This document shows positions 1 through 6,640 of a stretch of DNA of 7,250 nt, piece by piece (the first letter of the stretch is position 1; each line of letters opens with the position of its first letter). The position numbers were made by a program, and so were the translations under genes. The DNA lies in the NCBI GenBank assembly GCA_002333095.1, contig DDBK01000089.1, positions 394 through 7,643 of the forward strand, given 5' to 3'. The DNA comes from Cellvibrionales bacterium UBA2034. Lineage in GTDB: Bacteria > Pseudomonadota > Gammaproteobacteria > Pseudomonadales > UBA7239. The notes beneath the pieces were generated by a model. The model was not told the DNA's origin, searched no databases, and saw nothing but the letters and a program-made list of their open reading frames with translations.

Positions 1-72
1 TCTATTCCTTGGGGTGTCGGGGTTCCAGGCATGGGTCGTTCAGTTTATGCAGGCATCACTTACAGGTTCTAG
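1..72 (+). CDS. C-terminal end of a TonB-dependent outer-membrane receptor (possibly BtuB-like), partial
   Basis: Frame 1 is open from the window edge to the TAG at 70-72 and gives 23 residues that end GRSVYAGITYRF. A glycine-arginine turn followed by an alternating aromatic strand and a terminal phenylalanine is the usual last beta-strand of TonB-dependent receptors, where the final F is the signal for the outer-membrane assembly machinery. The P-G-x-G-R stretch before the last strand resembles the end of vitamin B12 receptors (BtuB), and the nearby cobS fits that substrate. Only the tail is visible, so the substrate is inference; other siderophore or carbohydrate receptors end similarly. 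It runs convergently to the DUF1345 gene, with 39 nt between the two stop codons and no convincing terminator in that gap. Confidence 0.6.
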   Translation, partial: SIPWGVGVPGMGRSVYAGITYRF

Positions 73-111
73 ATAAAGCTAACGCTTGATGTGTTTGCAT
101 GCTTCCAGAAA

Positions 112-810
112 CTACAGCAAGCTCGCAGCAATATTGATGGTAAGCGCCAACACAGTCGTGTTAAACACATAGGCCAGCACGCAATGCGCTGTGCCTATGC
201 GGCGCATGGATTGTGATGAAAATGACACATCGGCTGTCTGGCCGGATGTGCCGATAATGCAGGCAAAATACAGGAAGTCTGCATAATCGGGTTTTTCTGT
301 GCCTGGAAATTGTAGCCCACCATCGTAGCCTTTATTCTTCTGTATATAGAAATCATGTGCATAGTTAAAGGCAAACATAAGATGAATAAAAAACCATGAT
401 GTGGCGACTGTCATTACAGCCAACGTAATGTGAAAGTATTTCACATTGCCTTGTAATGCTTCCACGCTGGCGAGATCTATAAAAATAGCGGCAAGGCAAG
501 CAATGGTGGCGAGAATTATGCTCACCATAACAGCCAGTCGACCTTCTTCCTGCTCGCGCGCACGGGGGTGAATGTGTTCATGGGATGATTGCACAATCAT
601 GATGCCGGCCAACAATAAATAGAGACAGACGCCGCTGTTCCAGGTGACGAGGAGACGGGTTGTGATTTGCGGTGTCAATGTGGACGGGAGCAAGAAGAAA
701 ACGATGACAGCAAACAGGATGCATGCCAGTAAACGCGGCCATGCCCGCAGTTGCCGGATCAGGAATTGGTGGTGCGCCCGGGTATGGCGTGCTGTGTTGT
801 CAGTAAGCAT
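112..810 (-). CDS. DUF1345 family integral membrane protein
   Basis: This is a 232-residue inner-membrane protein of unknown function. Hydrophobic segments lie at about residues 27-46, 53-73, 92-112, 127-148, 178-192 and 208-230. The family signature is clear in the C-terminal half: an AHDFYIQ segment near 151, GGLQFPG near 164, then DYADFLYFACIIGTSGQTADV (175-195, with the conserved D-F-Y and G-Q-D positions), followed by an MRR and an FNTTVLALTIN last helix. The start ATG at 808-810 overlaps the last codons of cobS by 11 nt, and an AGGA (plus-strand TCCT at 818-821) sits 7 nt upstream inside cobS, so translation is probably coupled. The pairing with cobS gives a weak hint of a role in the same uptake or salvage context, but DUF1345 proteins occur in many settings and no activity can be assigned. 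Confidence 0.85.
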   Translation of the reverse strand: MLTDNTARHTRAHHQFLIRQLRAWPRLLACILFAVIVFFLLPSTLTPQITTRLLVTWNSGVCLYLLLAGIMIVQSSHEHIHPRAREQEEGRLAVMVSIILATIACLAAIFIDLASVEALQGNVKYFHITLAVMTVATSWFFIHLMFAFNYAHDFYIQKNKGYDGGLQFPGTEKPDYADFLYFACIIGTSGQTADVSFSSQSMRRIGTAHCVLAYVFNTTVLALTINIAASLL

Positions 811-1567
811 GAATCGATCCTGCCACCATCAAGACGGCTAACTCGCCCAACTGCTGTGCCCCGCCCAGGCAATCACCGGTATAGCCACCAATGCGTTTGC
901 GGTAATACCACGCAGCCCAGCTGCGCACAGCGAGTTGGCTGATGATCACGGGTAGCCAGCAGGAAGCCGGCAAAAGCAGCAGGGCGGGTGCCGCTGTGAG
1001 GAGGGTAAAGAGTAGATCCAGTGAGGTGAAGTCGGACACGGGTGTTTTGACTTTAGCCGGATCTTCGGTATCGCGGACGTAAGGCAGGGTGAGCAGGAGT
1101 GAAGTGGCTGTTGTGCGACTCAGCACATGGCCTGCTATCAATGCCGCTATGGCGGTGGATAGCGGCAGACTGGCCAGCAGGCTGATCTTGCCCGCCAGCA
1201 TCAGCCCCAGCCCCAGCGTGCCATAGGTGCCAAGCCGGGAATCCTTCATGATCAGCAGCACTTGTTCTTTCTCCCAGCCGCCGCCAAAGGCATCGCACAT
1301 ATCGGCAAAACCATCTTCATGGAAAGCCCCGGTCAGCAGGATGGATAACGAAGTCGCCACAATAATGGCCGGTATCCAGGGCAGGTACTGCGCGCAGATC
1401 CATAGAATACATGCAGACAGGAGGCCTACCAGCCAGCCCACCAGCGGGAAAAAACGCGCCATACCGGGTGAAAGTGCTGCGTCATAATGGACAAGACGAG
1501 CCACGGGTAGCCGGGTGAGGAACATCACAGCCATCAAGAATTGTTGCCAGTACTGTGGGGTCGTCAT
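800..1567 (-). CDS. cobS: Adenosylcobinamide-GDP ribazoletransferase (cobalamin synthase) CobS
   Basis: CobS is a polytopic inner-membrane enzyme that joins adenosylcobinamide-GDP and alpha-ribazole (or its phosphate) to give adenosylcobalamin (phosphate), the last assembly step of the nucleotide loop. The chosen 255-residue form shows the N-terminal FLTRLPV motif (16-22), HEDGFADMCDAFGGG (83-97) with the acidic metal-binding residues, KDSRLGTYG (108-116) and GGYTGDCLGG (227-236), all in the order and spacing of the family, with hydrophobic segments between. The frame stays open to an ATG at 1699, but the extra 44 residues are polar and unlike CobS, and the ATG at 1567 gives the normal family length. 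No good Shine-Dalgarno sequence precedes it, so the start is slightly uncertain. It is the first gene of the pair with DUF1345. The usual partners cobU, cobT and cobC are not in the window. Confidence 0.95.
   Translation of the reverse strand: MTTPQYWQQFLMAVMFLTRLPVARLVHYDAALSPGMARFFPLVGWLVGLLSACILWICAQYLPWIPAIIVATSLSILLTGAFHEDGFADMCDAFGGGWEKEQVLLIMKDSRLGTYGTLGLGLMLAGKISLLASLPLSTAIAALIAGHVLSRTTATSLLLTLPYVRDTEDPAKVKTPVSDFTSLDLLFTLLTAAPALLLLPASCWLPVIISQLAVRSWAAWYYRKRIGGYTGDCLGGAQQLGELAVLMVAGSIHAY
818..821 (-). promoter_or_regulatory. Ribosome binding site for the DUF1345 gene inside cobS
   Basis: The minus strand reads AGGA here, 7 nt before the ATG at 808-810. It lies within the cobS coding sequence and supports the overlapping start rather than a later internal methionine. 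Confidence 0.6.
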
Positions 1568-1714
1568 GCCGGAGTCGCAAGGTATAGGGTTGCTGCCATT
1601 ATGGCTGATGCGAACTTCAGGCGTACAGTTTTTGCCGGACGCACTGTCATGGCGCAACCCGGCATATCCCTGTACTTTTGGGCGGCATTTTTGCACCAAT
1701 TAAGTCAAATATCG

Positions 1715-1745
1715 AAGACAAAACACAGCCGCTTTACTGTAGAAT
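1715..1745 (+). promoter_or_regulatory. Candidate sigma70-type promoter for the GltD-kor genes
   Basis: TAGAAT at 1740-1745 matches the -10 consensus at five of six positions and lies 35 nt before the first start codon. The best -35 is AAGACA at 1715-1720 (four of six), but the 19-nt spacer is longer than the ideal, so only the -10 is reasonably convincing. Confidence 0.35.
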
Positions 1746-1771
1746 CTCGCGCCAACTGAAGTCCCGCCGTT

Positions 1772-1777
1772 GGGGAG
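1772..1777 (+). promoter_or_regulatory. Ribosome binding site of the GltD-like gene; start codon ambiguous
   Basis: GGGGAG lies only 3 nt before the ATG at 1781 but 6 nt before the GTG at 1784, which is the second codon. The better spacing favours initiation at GTG; the more usual codon favours ATG. The two proteins would differ by one residue. Confidence 0.5.
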
Positions 1778-1780
1778 TCC

Positions 1781-3565
1781 ATGGTGAAACCCACCAACAT
1801 CCAAGATCCTGAATATTTCCACAAAGTCGTTGACTGCCAATACGCCTGTCCGGCGCACACGCCTGTGCCTGAATACATACGACTGATCGCCCAGGAGCGA
1901 TACGCCGAGGCCTACATGGTCAACTGGGAATCGAACGTGTTCCCGGGCGTGTTGGGGCGCACATGTGATCGTCCGTGTGAGCCTGCTTGCCGTCGTGGAC
2001 GTGTTGAAGAGACACCTGTCGCCATATGTCGTTTGAAGCGCGTTGCAGCTGATAATAAAGGCGACGTCAGCGCAATGATGCCGAAGATCCCGTCGCAGAA
2101 AAATGGCAAGCGCGTTGCGCTGATCGGTGGCGGCCCTGCTGCTTTGACAGTTGCCCGCGACCTGATGCCGCTGGGTTATGAAATTGATCTGTTTGATGAG
2201 CAGCCCGCTGGTGGCGGTTTCATGCGCAGCCAGATTCCATCATTCCGTTTGCCGCATGAAGTGCTGGATCAGGAAGTCAATTTTATTACCGATATGGGTG
2301 TGATCACGCATTACAACACGCGTGTTGATAGCCTGAACAGTGTGCTGGCAAAAAATTACGACGCCATTTTTGTTGGCACAGGTGCGCCGCGCGGTCGCGA
2401 CCTGAAATTGCCTGGCAGTGACGCAGCCGCCGCAAATATTCGCATCGGTATTAATTTTCTCGCGGATGTTGCATTTAATCACACCAGCAAAATTGGAAAG
2501 CGCGTACTGGTTATCGGTGGTGGTAACACAGCGATGGACTGTTGCCGTACGGCCCGCCGTATCGGTGGCGAAGATGTAAGAATTGTTGTGCGCAGCCCAT
2601 TCGAGGAAATGAAAGCCTCGCCGTGGGAAATTGAAGATGCGCAGCACGAAGGCATCCCGTTTTTTAATAACCATATACCGAAAGAATATGTGGTAGAAAA
2701 TGGCAAACTGGTCGGCATGCGTTTTGAAAAAGCTGTCGCCAGCGTGAACGCCGAAGGCAAGCGCGAAATGAAGCCGACTGGCGAAATCGTGATGTTTGAG
2801 TGCGATGACGTGTTGATGGCAGTGGGTCAGGAAAATGCGTTTCCATGGATCGAGGCCGACAGTGGTGTTGCCTTTGATAAATGGGGAACGCCAGTGCTTG
2901 ATGCGGTGACGTTCCAGTCGACCAATCCCAAAGTATTTTTTGGCGGTGATGCAGCATTCGGCCCCAAGAACGTTATCACTGCGGTAGCGCATGGCCATCA
3001 GGCGGCTATTTCGATTGATTTGTTTTGTCATGGTAAATCTGTCCAGGACCGTCTGGAGCCGGGCACTACGCTTGTCAGCCAGAAAATGGGTATCCATGAA
3101 TGGAGCTACGACAGCAGCATATCGCATGAGTTGCGCCATGCTGTGCCGCACGCGCCTAAAGAAAAAGCATTGACTGATCGTATGCTGGAAGTGGAGTTAG
3201 GTTTCGATCGCGAAACCGGCTATCAGGAAACCCAGCGCTGCCTGAACTGTGATGTGCAAACCGTTTTTACAGCAAACAAATGTATTGAATGTGATGCCTG
3301 TGTTGATATTTGCCCAACACGCTGCATCACATTTACTGCGCCTGCAGAAGATGAGAGTGTTTTACGTCAACAGCTTAGTGCGCCGGCGATTAATCATGAG
3401 CAAGCACTGTATATTGCGGATGGTTTGAGTACTGGCCGTGTAATGGTAAAAGACGAAGATGTCTGCCTGCATTGCGGCTTGTGTGCGGAGCGCTGCCCGA
3501 CTTCAGCCTGGGACATGCAAAAGTATCTTTATAGCGTCACGAAAGCTGGCAAATGCGCAGCCTGA
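1781..3565 (+). CDS. GltD-like FAD/NAD(P)-dependent oxidoreductase with N-terminal Fe-S domain and C-terminal 2[4Fe-4S] ferredoxin domain
   Basis: The 594-residue protein has three parts. Residues 1-90 form the cysteine-rich GltD-type Fe-S domain (C19, C23, C62, C66, C70, C83; motif GRTCDRPCEPACRRG). Residues 110-420 hold the flavoprotein disulfide-reductase fold: the FAD-binding dinucleotide motif GGGPA at 116-120, the second nucleotide motif GGGNTAMD at 246-253, and the FAD-contacting GGD at 388-390. Residues 487-573 hold C487/C490 and then two ferredoxin motifs, CIECDACVDIC (501-511, with C515) and CLHCGLCAERC (562-572). Glutamate synthase small subunits lack this C-terminal ferredoxin part, and no large subunit lies nearby, so glutamate synthesis is unlikely. 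The 2-oxoacid:ferredoxin oxidoreductase genes follow after 16 nt and have no separate ferredoxin subunit, so this protein probably passes electrons between that complex and NAD(P). Direction and nucleotide preference are not visible. Cytoplasmic; no signal peptide. Confidence 0.88.
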   Translation: MVKPTNIQDPEYFHKVVDCQYACPAHTPVPEYIRLIAQERYAEAYMVNWESNVFPGVLGRTCDRPCEPACRRGRVEETPVAICRLKRVAADNKGDVSAMMPKIPSQKNGKRVALIGGGPAALTVARDLMPLGYEIDLFDEQPAGGGFMRSQIPSFRLPHEVLDQEVNFITDMGVITHYNTRVDSLNSVLAKNYDAIFVGTGAPRGRDLKLPGSDAAAANIRIGINFLADVAFNHTSKIGKRVLVIGGGNTAMDCCRTARRIGGEDVRIVVRSPFEEMKASPWEIEDAQHEGIPFFNNHIPKEYVVENGKLVGMRFEKAVASVNAEGKREMKPTGEIVMFECDDVLMAVGQENAFPWIEADSGVAFDKWGTPVLDAVTFQSTNPKVFFGGDAAFGPKNVITAVAHGHQAAISIDLFCHGKSVQDRLEPGTTLVSQKMGIHEWSYDSSISHELRHAVPHAPKEKALTDRMLEVELGFDRETGYQETQRCLNCDVQTVFTANKCIECDACVDICPTRCITFTAPAEDESVLRQQLSAPAINHEQALYIADGLSTGRVMVKDEDVCLHCGLCAERCPTSAWDMQKYLYSVTKAGKCAA

Positions 3566-3581
3566 TGGCGGGGATGAGATC

Positions 3582-5420
3582 ATGAAAAAAATTGAAGCGG
3601 TCAACGACTTTGTCGTCAAGTTTGCCAACGTCAATGGCACAGGTTCATCAAGCGCCAATGCTCTGTTTGTGAAAGCTGTGTTCCGCATGGGTATTCCTGT
3701 CAGCCCGCGCAATATTTTTCCGTCGAATATCCAGGGCTTGCCTACCTGGTACGAAGTCCGTATCTGTGAGAAAGGTTATCTGGGCCGTCGTGGTGGCGGG
3801 TCTGACATCATGGTGTCGGTCAATCCACAGTCAATAGCAAAAGATATCCAGGATGTAACGGCTGGCGGTTATTTTATCTATGACTCTACCAAGCCGCTCG
3901 ATAAAAAACTCGTGCGTGACGATATTCATATCCTGCCTATTCCGCTCATGGAAATTTCCATGCGCGAATATACGGATCCGCGCCAGCGTCAGTTGTTCAA
4001 GAATGTGATTTATGTGGGCGCATTGGCCGCACTGGTGGACATTGAGTTTGAAGTGCTCACCGGCCTGATCGGCGACCAGTTCAAAGGCAAGGAGAAACTG
4101 ATAGCGCCAAACGTGCATGCGCTGGAACTTGGTTACCAATATGCCAAGGATCATTTCCAGTGCCCACTGGGTTTGCGCCTGAAGCGTTGCGACAAAGTGG
4201 GTAACCGCATTCTGATAGATGGCAACACAGCTTGTGGTCTTGGCGCTGTGTACGGCGGCGCCACCGTCGCTGCCTGGTATCCGATTACTCCGAGTACATC
4301 AGTGGTTGATGCATTCGAGAAGTACGCAAACCGCTTGCGGGTTGATGCCGGCACAGGTGAGAAAAATTTTGCCATCATGCAGGCAGAAGATGAACTGGCT
4401 GCTATGGGTATGGTGATCGGCGCTAACTGGAACGGCGCGCGTTCATTTACAGCCACATCAGGCCCGGGTGTGTCTTTGATGAGTGAGTTTCTCGGCCTCG
4501 CGTATTTTGCAGAAATTCCAACAGTATTGATCGATGTGCAGCGTTCAGGCCCGTCTACCGGCATGCCAACGCGCACCCAGCAGTCAGATATTATTTCTGC
4601 CGCGTATGCCTCGCATGGCGATACCAAACATGTGTTGTTGTTCCCGGCAACGCCAAAAGAATGTTTTGATATGACAGCAGAAGCATTTGACTTGGCAGAA
4701 CAGTTGCAAACGCCGATCATCATGCTGACCGATCTCGAGTTAGGTATGAACGATCATTTGTCGCAACCGCTCCACTGGGATGACAAGCGCTCTTATAAAC
4801 GCGGCAAGACATTAAGCGCAGAGCAACTGGACAAGATCGAGAAGTTTGGCCGTTATCTGGATGTTGATGGTGATGGTATTTGTTATCGCACAATACCGGG
4901 GACGCATGCGAGCAAAGGTGCTTTTTTCACCCGTGGCACATCGCGTGATACTTATGCGGTGTACACCGAAGATGGCGATAAGTATGTCGAGAATATGGAT
5001 CGCTTGATACGAAAGTTTGAAACAGCCAAGCAGTATGTGCCTGCGCCAGAACTGTATAAGCAGCATGACAATGCCGCATACGGCGTTATCTTTTTTGGCA
5101 CATCAACGGAATCTTCACTGGAAGCGCTCGATATTTTAGCGGATGAAGGTATGCGCTTGAATGCACTGCGCATTCGTGCATTTCCGTTCAGTGAAGTGGT
5201 TGATGACTTTATTGCGCGCCATGAAAAAGTATTTGTTGTTGAACAGAATCGCGATGCGCAGTTGCGCACGTTGCTGATGGCTGAGAACGATGTGCCGCCA
5301 CAGAAAATGATCCCGGTACTGAACTACGATGGTATGCCAATTACTGCGCAGCAGATCCTGCGCAAAATCCGTGGCTATTTGCATCCTGCGACTGTTACCC
5401 CCATCCGCAAGAGTGTGTAA
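3582..5420 (+). CDS. korA: 2-oxoacid:ferredoxin oxidoreductase, fused gamma-alpha subunit (KorA type)
   Basis: KorA-type subunits work with a thiamine-diphosphate beta subunit to convert a 2-oxoacid plus CoA to acyl-CoA and CO2 while reducing ferredoxin. The 612-residue chain has the gamma domain first (about 15-190, beginning NGTGSSSANAL and including GYLGRRGGGSD), then the alpha domain with YPITPST (233-239), QAEDE (267-271), TSGPG (292-296) and DVQRSGPSTGMPT (318-330). The C-terminal third holds the transketolase-like domain (GVIFFGTSTES onward). This fused layout and length resemble the two-subunit 2-oxoglutarate enzyme of mycobacteria and other aerobes. Assignment to 2-oxoglutarate rather than pyruvate or another 2-oxoacid is inference. 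The frame stays open upstream to 3459 inside the previous gene, but the ATG at 3582 follows GGGGA (3570-3574) by 7 nt and starts the conserved region. The gap to the preceding stop is 16 nt, so the two are probably co-transcribed. Confidence 0.88.
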   Translation: MKKIEAVNDFVVKFANVNGTGSSSANALFVKAVFRMGIPVSPRNIFPSNIQGLPTWYEVRICEKGYLGRRGGGSDIMVSVNPQSIAKDIQDVTAGGYFIYDSTKPLDKKLVRDDIHILPIPLMEISMREYTDPRQRQLFKNVIYVGALAALVDIEFEVLTGLIGDQFKGKEKLIAPNVHALELGYQYAKDHFQCPLGLRLKRCDKVGNRILIDGNTACGLGAVYGGATVAAWYPITPSTSVVDAFEKYANRLRVDAGTGEKNFAIMQAEDELAAMGMVIGANWNGARSFTATSGPGVSLMSEFLGLAYFAEIPTVLIDVQRSGPSTGMPTRTQQSDIISAAYASHGDTKHVLLFPATPKECFDMTAEAFDLAEQLQTPIIMLTDLELGMNDHLSQPLHWDDKRSYKRGKTLSAEQLDKIEKFGRYLDVDGDGICYRTIPGTHASKGAFFTRGTSRDTYAVYTEDGDKYVENMDRLIRKFETAKQYVPAPELYKQHDNAAYGVIFFGTSTESSLEALDILADEGMRLNALRIRAFPFSEVVDDFIARHEKVFVVEQNRDAQLRTLLMAENDVPPQKMIPVLNYDGMPITAQQILRKIRGYLHPATVTPIRKSV

Positions 5421-5450
5421 GCGAGCCTTTAACAAGAGAATGAGACAGTC

Positions 5451-6503
5451 ATGACTTACGTTCGCAGCCGTTTTGAACACCCTTCAGCAACCCCTAATAG
5501 TCTGGGTTACAGCCTGCGTGACTATGAAGGTTCGCTATCAACCTTGTGTGCAGGTTGTGGTCATGATTCTATCTCGGCTGCGATTGTTCGCGCCTGTTAT
5601 GAGTTGTCGATTGAGCCGCACCGTGTTGCTAAATTGTCCGGCATAGGTTGTTCATCAAAGACACCAACATATTTTCTAGGCCAGTCACACGGCTTCAACT
5701 CTGTGCATGGTCGTATGCCGTCTGTGGCGACTGGCGCGAATCTGGCAAATCGTGATTTGCTGTATATCGGTGTATCCGGTGATGGCGATACGGCATCTAT
5801 TGGTATGGGGCAGTTTGCGCATGTTGTTCGCCGCAGTCTAAATATGCTCTATATTGTTGAAAACAATGGCTGCTATGGTCTGACAAAAGGTCAGGATTCT
5901 GCGACAGCTGATGTGGGCTCTATTAGCAAGAAAGGTAGTGAAAACCAGTACCAGCCGATGGATCTGGTTAGCCTTGCTCTTCAGCTAGGCGCCACGTTTG
6001 TTGCGCGTAGTTTTTCGGGTGATAAAGAACAGCTTGTGCCATTGTTAAAAGCTGCCATGTCGCATCAGGGGTTTGCATTTATTGATGTTATTTCACCATG
6101 CGTGACATTCAATAATCACAAAGGCTCCACAAAAAGTTACGACTATGTGCGCGATCATCTGGAGGCAACAGGAGCTGTGGATTTTGTGCCGATGCGAGAA
6201 GAGATAGTCACCAGTTATCTCGAGGGCAGCGTGCAAGAAGTCACTTTGCACGACGGCTCGGTAGTGCGGTTGCAAAAAGCGGGCAATGACCATGATCCCC
6301 GCGACCGCAGTGCGGCATTGGCTGCACAACGTGCCGCCACTATGGAGGGTGAAATTCTCACAGGGCTGCTGTATATCGATCCAGAAGCAGCTGAAACGCA
6401 TCAATTTTTGAATACAACATCAAAACCGCTGAACGCGTTGACAGAAAAAGATCTTTGCCCGGGCAACGCGGCGCTAGATAGAATCAACGCCAGTTTGCGT
6501 TGA
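5451..6503 (+). CDS. korB: 2-oxoacid:ferredoxin oxidoreductase, beta subunit (KorB type)
   Basis: This 350-residue subunit should bind thiamine diphosphate and one [4Fe-4S] cluster and form the active site with the fused gamma-alpha subunit. Visible motifs are LCAGCGHDS (32-40), GIGCSSKTP (64-72), HGRMPSVATGANLAN, the cofactor motif GDGD at 110-113 closed by NNG at 138-140, and YGLTKGQ just after it. C33, C36, C67 and C217 (in SPCVTF) occupy the four cluster-ligand positions of the family. Some usually conserved positions differ from the common 2-oxoglutarate type as remembered: IGMGQFAH where a histidine is usual, and GQDSAT where a proline is usual. The substrate is therefore less certain. 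The gene starts 30 nt after the alpha subunit, with only a weak GAGA (5442-5445) as ribosome site. The stop codon lies in the left arm of an inverted repeat. Confidence 0.88.
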   Translation: MTYVRSRFEHPSATPNSLGYSLRDYEGSLSTLCAGCGHDSISAAIVRACYELSIEPHRVAKLSGIGCSSKTPTYFLGQSHGFNSVHGRMPSVATGANLANRDLLYIGVSGDGDTASIGMGQFAHVVRRSLNMLYIVENNGCYGLTKGQDSATADVGSISKKGSENQYQPMDLVSLALQLGATFVARSFSGDKEQLVPLLKAAMSHQGFAFIDVISPCVTFNNHKGSTKSYDYVRDHLEATGAVDFVPMREEIVTSYLEGSVQEVTLHDGSVVRLQKAGNDHDPRDRSAALAAQRAATMEGEILTGLLYIDPEAAETHQFLNTTSKPLNALTEKDLCPGNAALDRINASLR

Positions 6504-6591
6504 GGGTCACGCGACAGTTGCATAGCCGATGCCTCCGTTGTGCCGGATGCTCTCCGTGCAGTGCCTTGACTCCTGTCGGCGCCTCCCTCAA
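6500..6591. repeat. Nested inverted-repeat (structured) element after korB
   Basis: Two nested pairs of complementary arms enclose this stretch: TTGAGGG (6500-6506) with CCCTCAA (6585-6591), and CGACAG (6512-6517) with CTGTCG (6573-6578). Inside lie a small hairpin, GCAT (6520-6523) with ATGC (6529-6532), and a 7-bp stem with one bulged T, TGCCGGA (6541-6547) with TCCGTGCA (6553-6560). The left outer arm covers the korB stop codon. No run of T follows, so it is not a standard intrinsic terminator. It may be a dispersed palindromic repeat (REP or MITE-like) or an RNA structure that acts on the transcript between korB and the MetV-like gene. Which of these is true cannot be told from one copy. 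Confidence 0.45.
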
Positions 6592-6629
6592 ACTTACTCG
6601 CAAGTAAGTTACTTTCATATGAGTAAGTT
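6591..6629. promoter_or_regulatory. Palindrome with an extra half-site, candidate operator upstream of the MetV-like gene
   Basis: AACTTACT (6591-6598) and AGTAAGTT (6603-6610) form a perfect 8-bp inverted repeat around CGCA. A third copy, AGTAAGTT, stands at 6622-6629, 19 nt downstream of the second and in the same orientation, and a TCATATGA palindrome (6615-6622) lies between them. The size and A/T-rich symmetric arms resemble operators of TetR-family repressors, but the matching regulator is not in the window. It could also fold as an RNA hairpin. It lies 12-50 nt before the start codon, where an operator could control a separate metV-metF transcript; no convincing -35/-10 pair was found. 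Confidence 0.45.
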
Positions 6630-6640
6630 GGGCTGCCGCT

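Larger units (their letters stand above)
1568..1780. other. Divergent intergenic region between cobS and the GltD-like gene
   Basis: This 213-nt stretch must hold the start signals for both directions. On the plus strand there is a plausible -10 at 1740-1745 and a ribosome site at 1772-1777. On the minus strand a CATAAT (plus 1598-1603) could be a -10 for cobS, but no matching -35 is visible. A short perfect palindrome, GCCAT-T-ATGGC, lies at 1595-1605 and overlaps that candidate. No B12-box-like conserved core was found on the minus strand, so a cobalamin riboswitch is not supported. Open frames here have no recognisable protein character. Confidence 0.5.

Noticed and set aside
73..111. Bidirectional terminator between the convergent genes
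   Set aside because: The only hairpin, AAGC-TAAC-GCTT at 76-87, has a 4-bp stem and no adjacent run of T on either strand.
1568..1699. N-terminal extension of CobS from an upstream in-frame ATG at 1699
   Set aside because: The added 44 residues are polar and do not resemble CobS; the ATG at 1567 gives the usual family length and places the FLTRLP motif near the N-terminus.
1568..1780. Cobalamin riboswitch upstream of cobS
   Set aside because: No B12-box-like core was found on the minus strand, and the visible inverted repeats are short and do not form the expected layout.
2240..3151. 303-residue open frame on the minus strand
   Set aside because: It lies wholly inside the GltD-like gene, whose motifs are clear; its translation shows no recognisable domain and looks like an antisense shadow.
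1781..3565. Annotation as glutamate synthase small subunit GltD
   Set aside because: There is no large subunit nearby, the protein has an extra C-terminal ferredoxin domain, and the direct neighbours encode a 2-oxoacid:ferredoxin oxidoreductase.
4151..4723. 190-residue open frame on the minus strand
   Set aside because: It lies opposite the conserved alpha domain of KorA, including the YPITPST and QAEDE region, so it is an antisense shadow.
6500..6610. Intrinsic terminator after korB
   Set aside because: Stems are present, but no U-tract follows any of them; AACTTACT/AGTAAGTT is A/T-rich and followed by mixed sequence.
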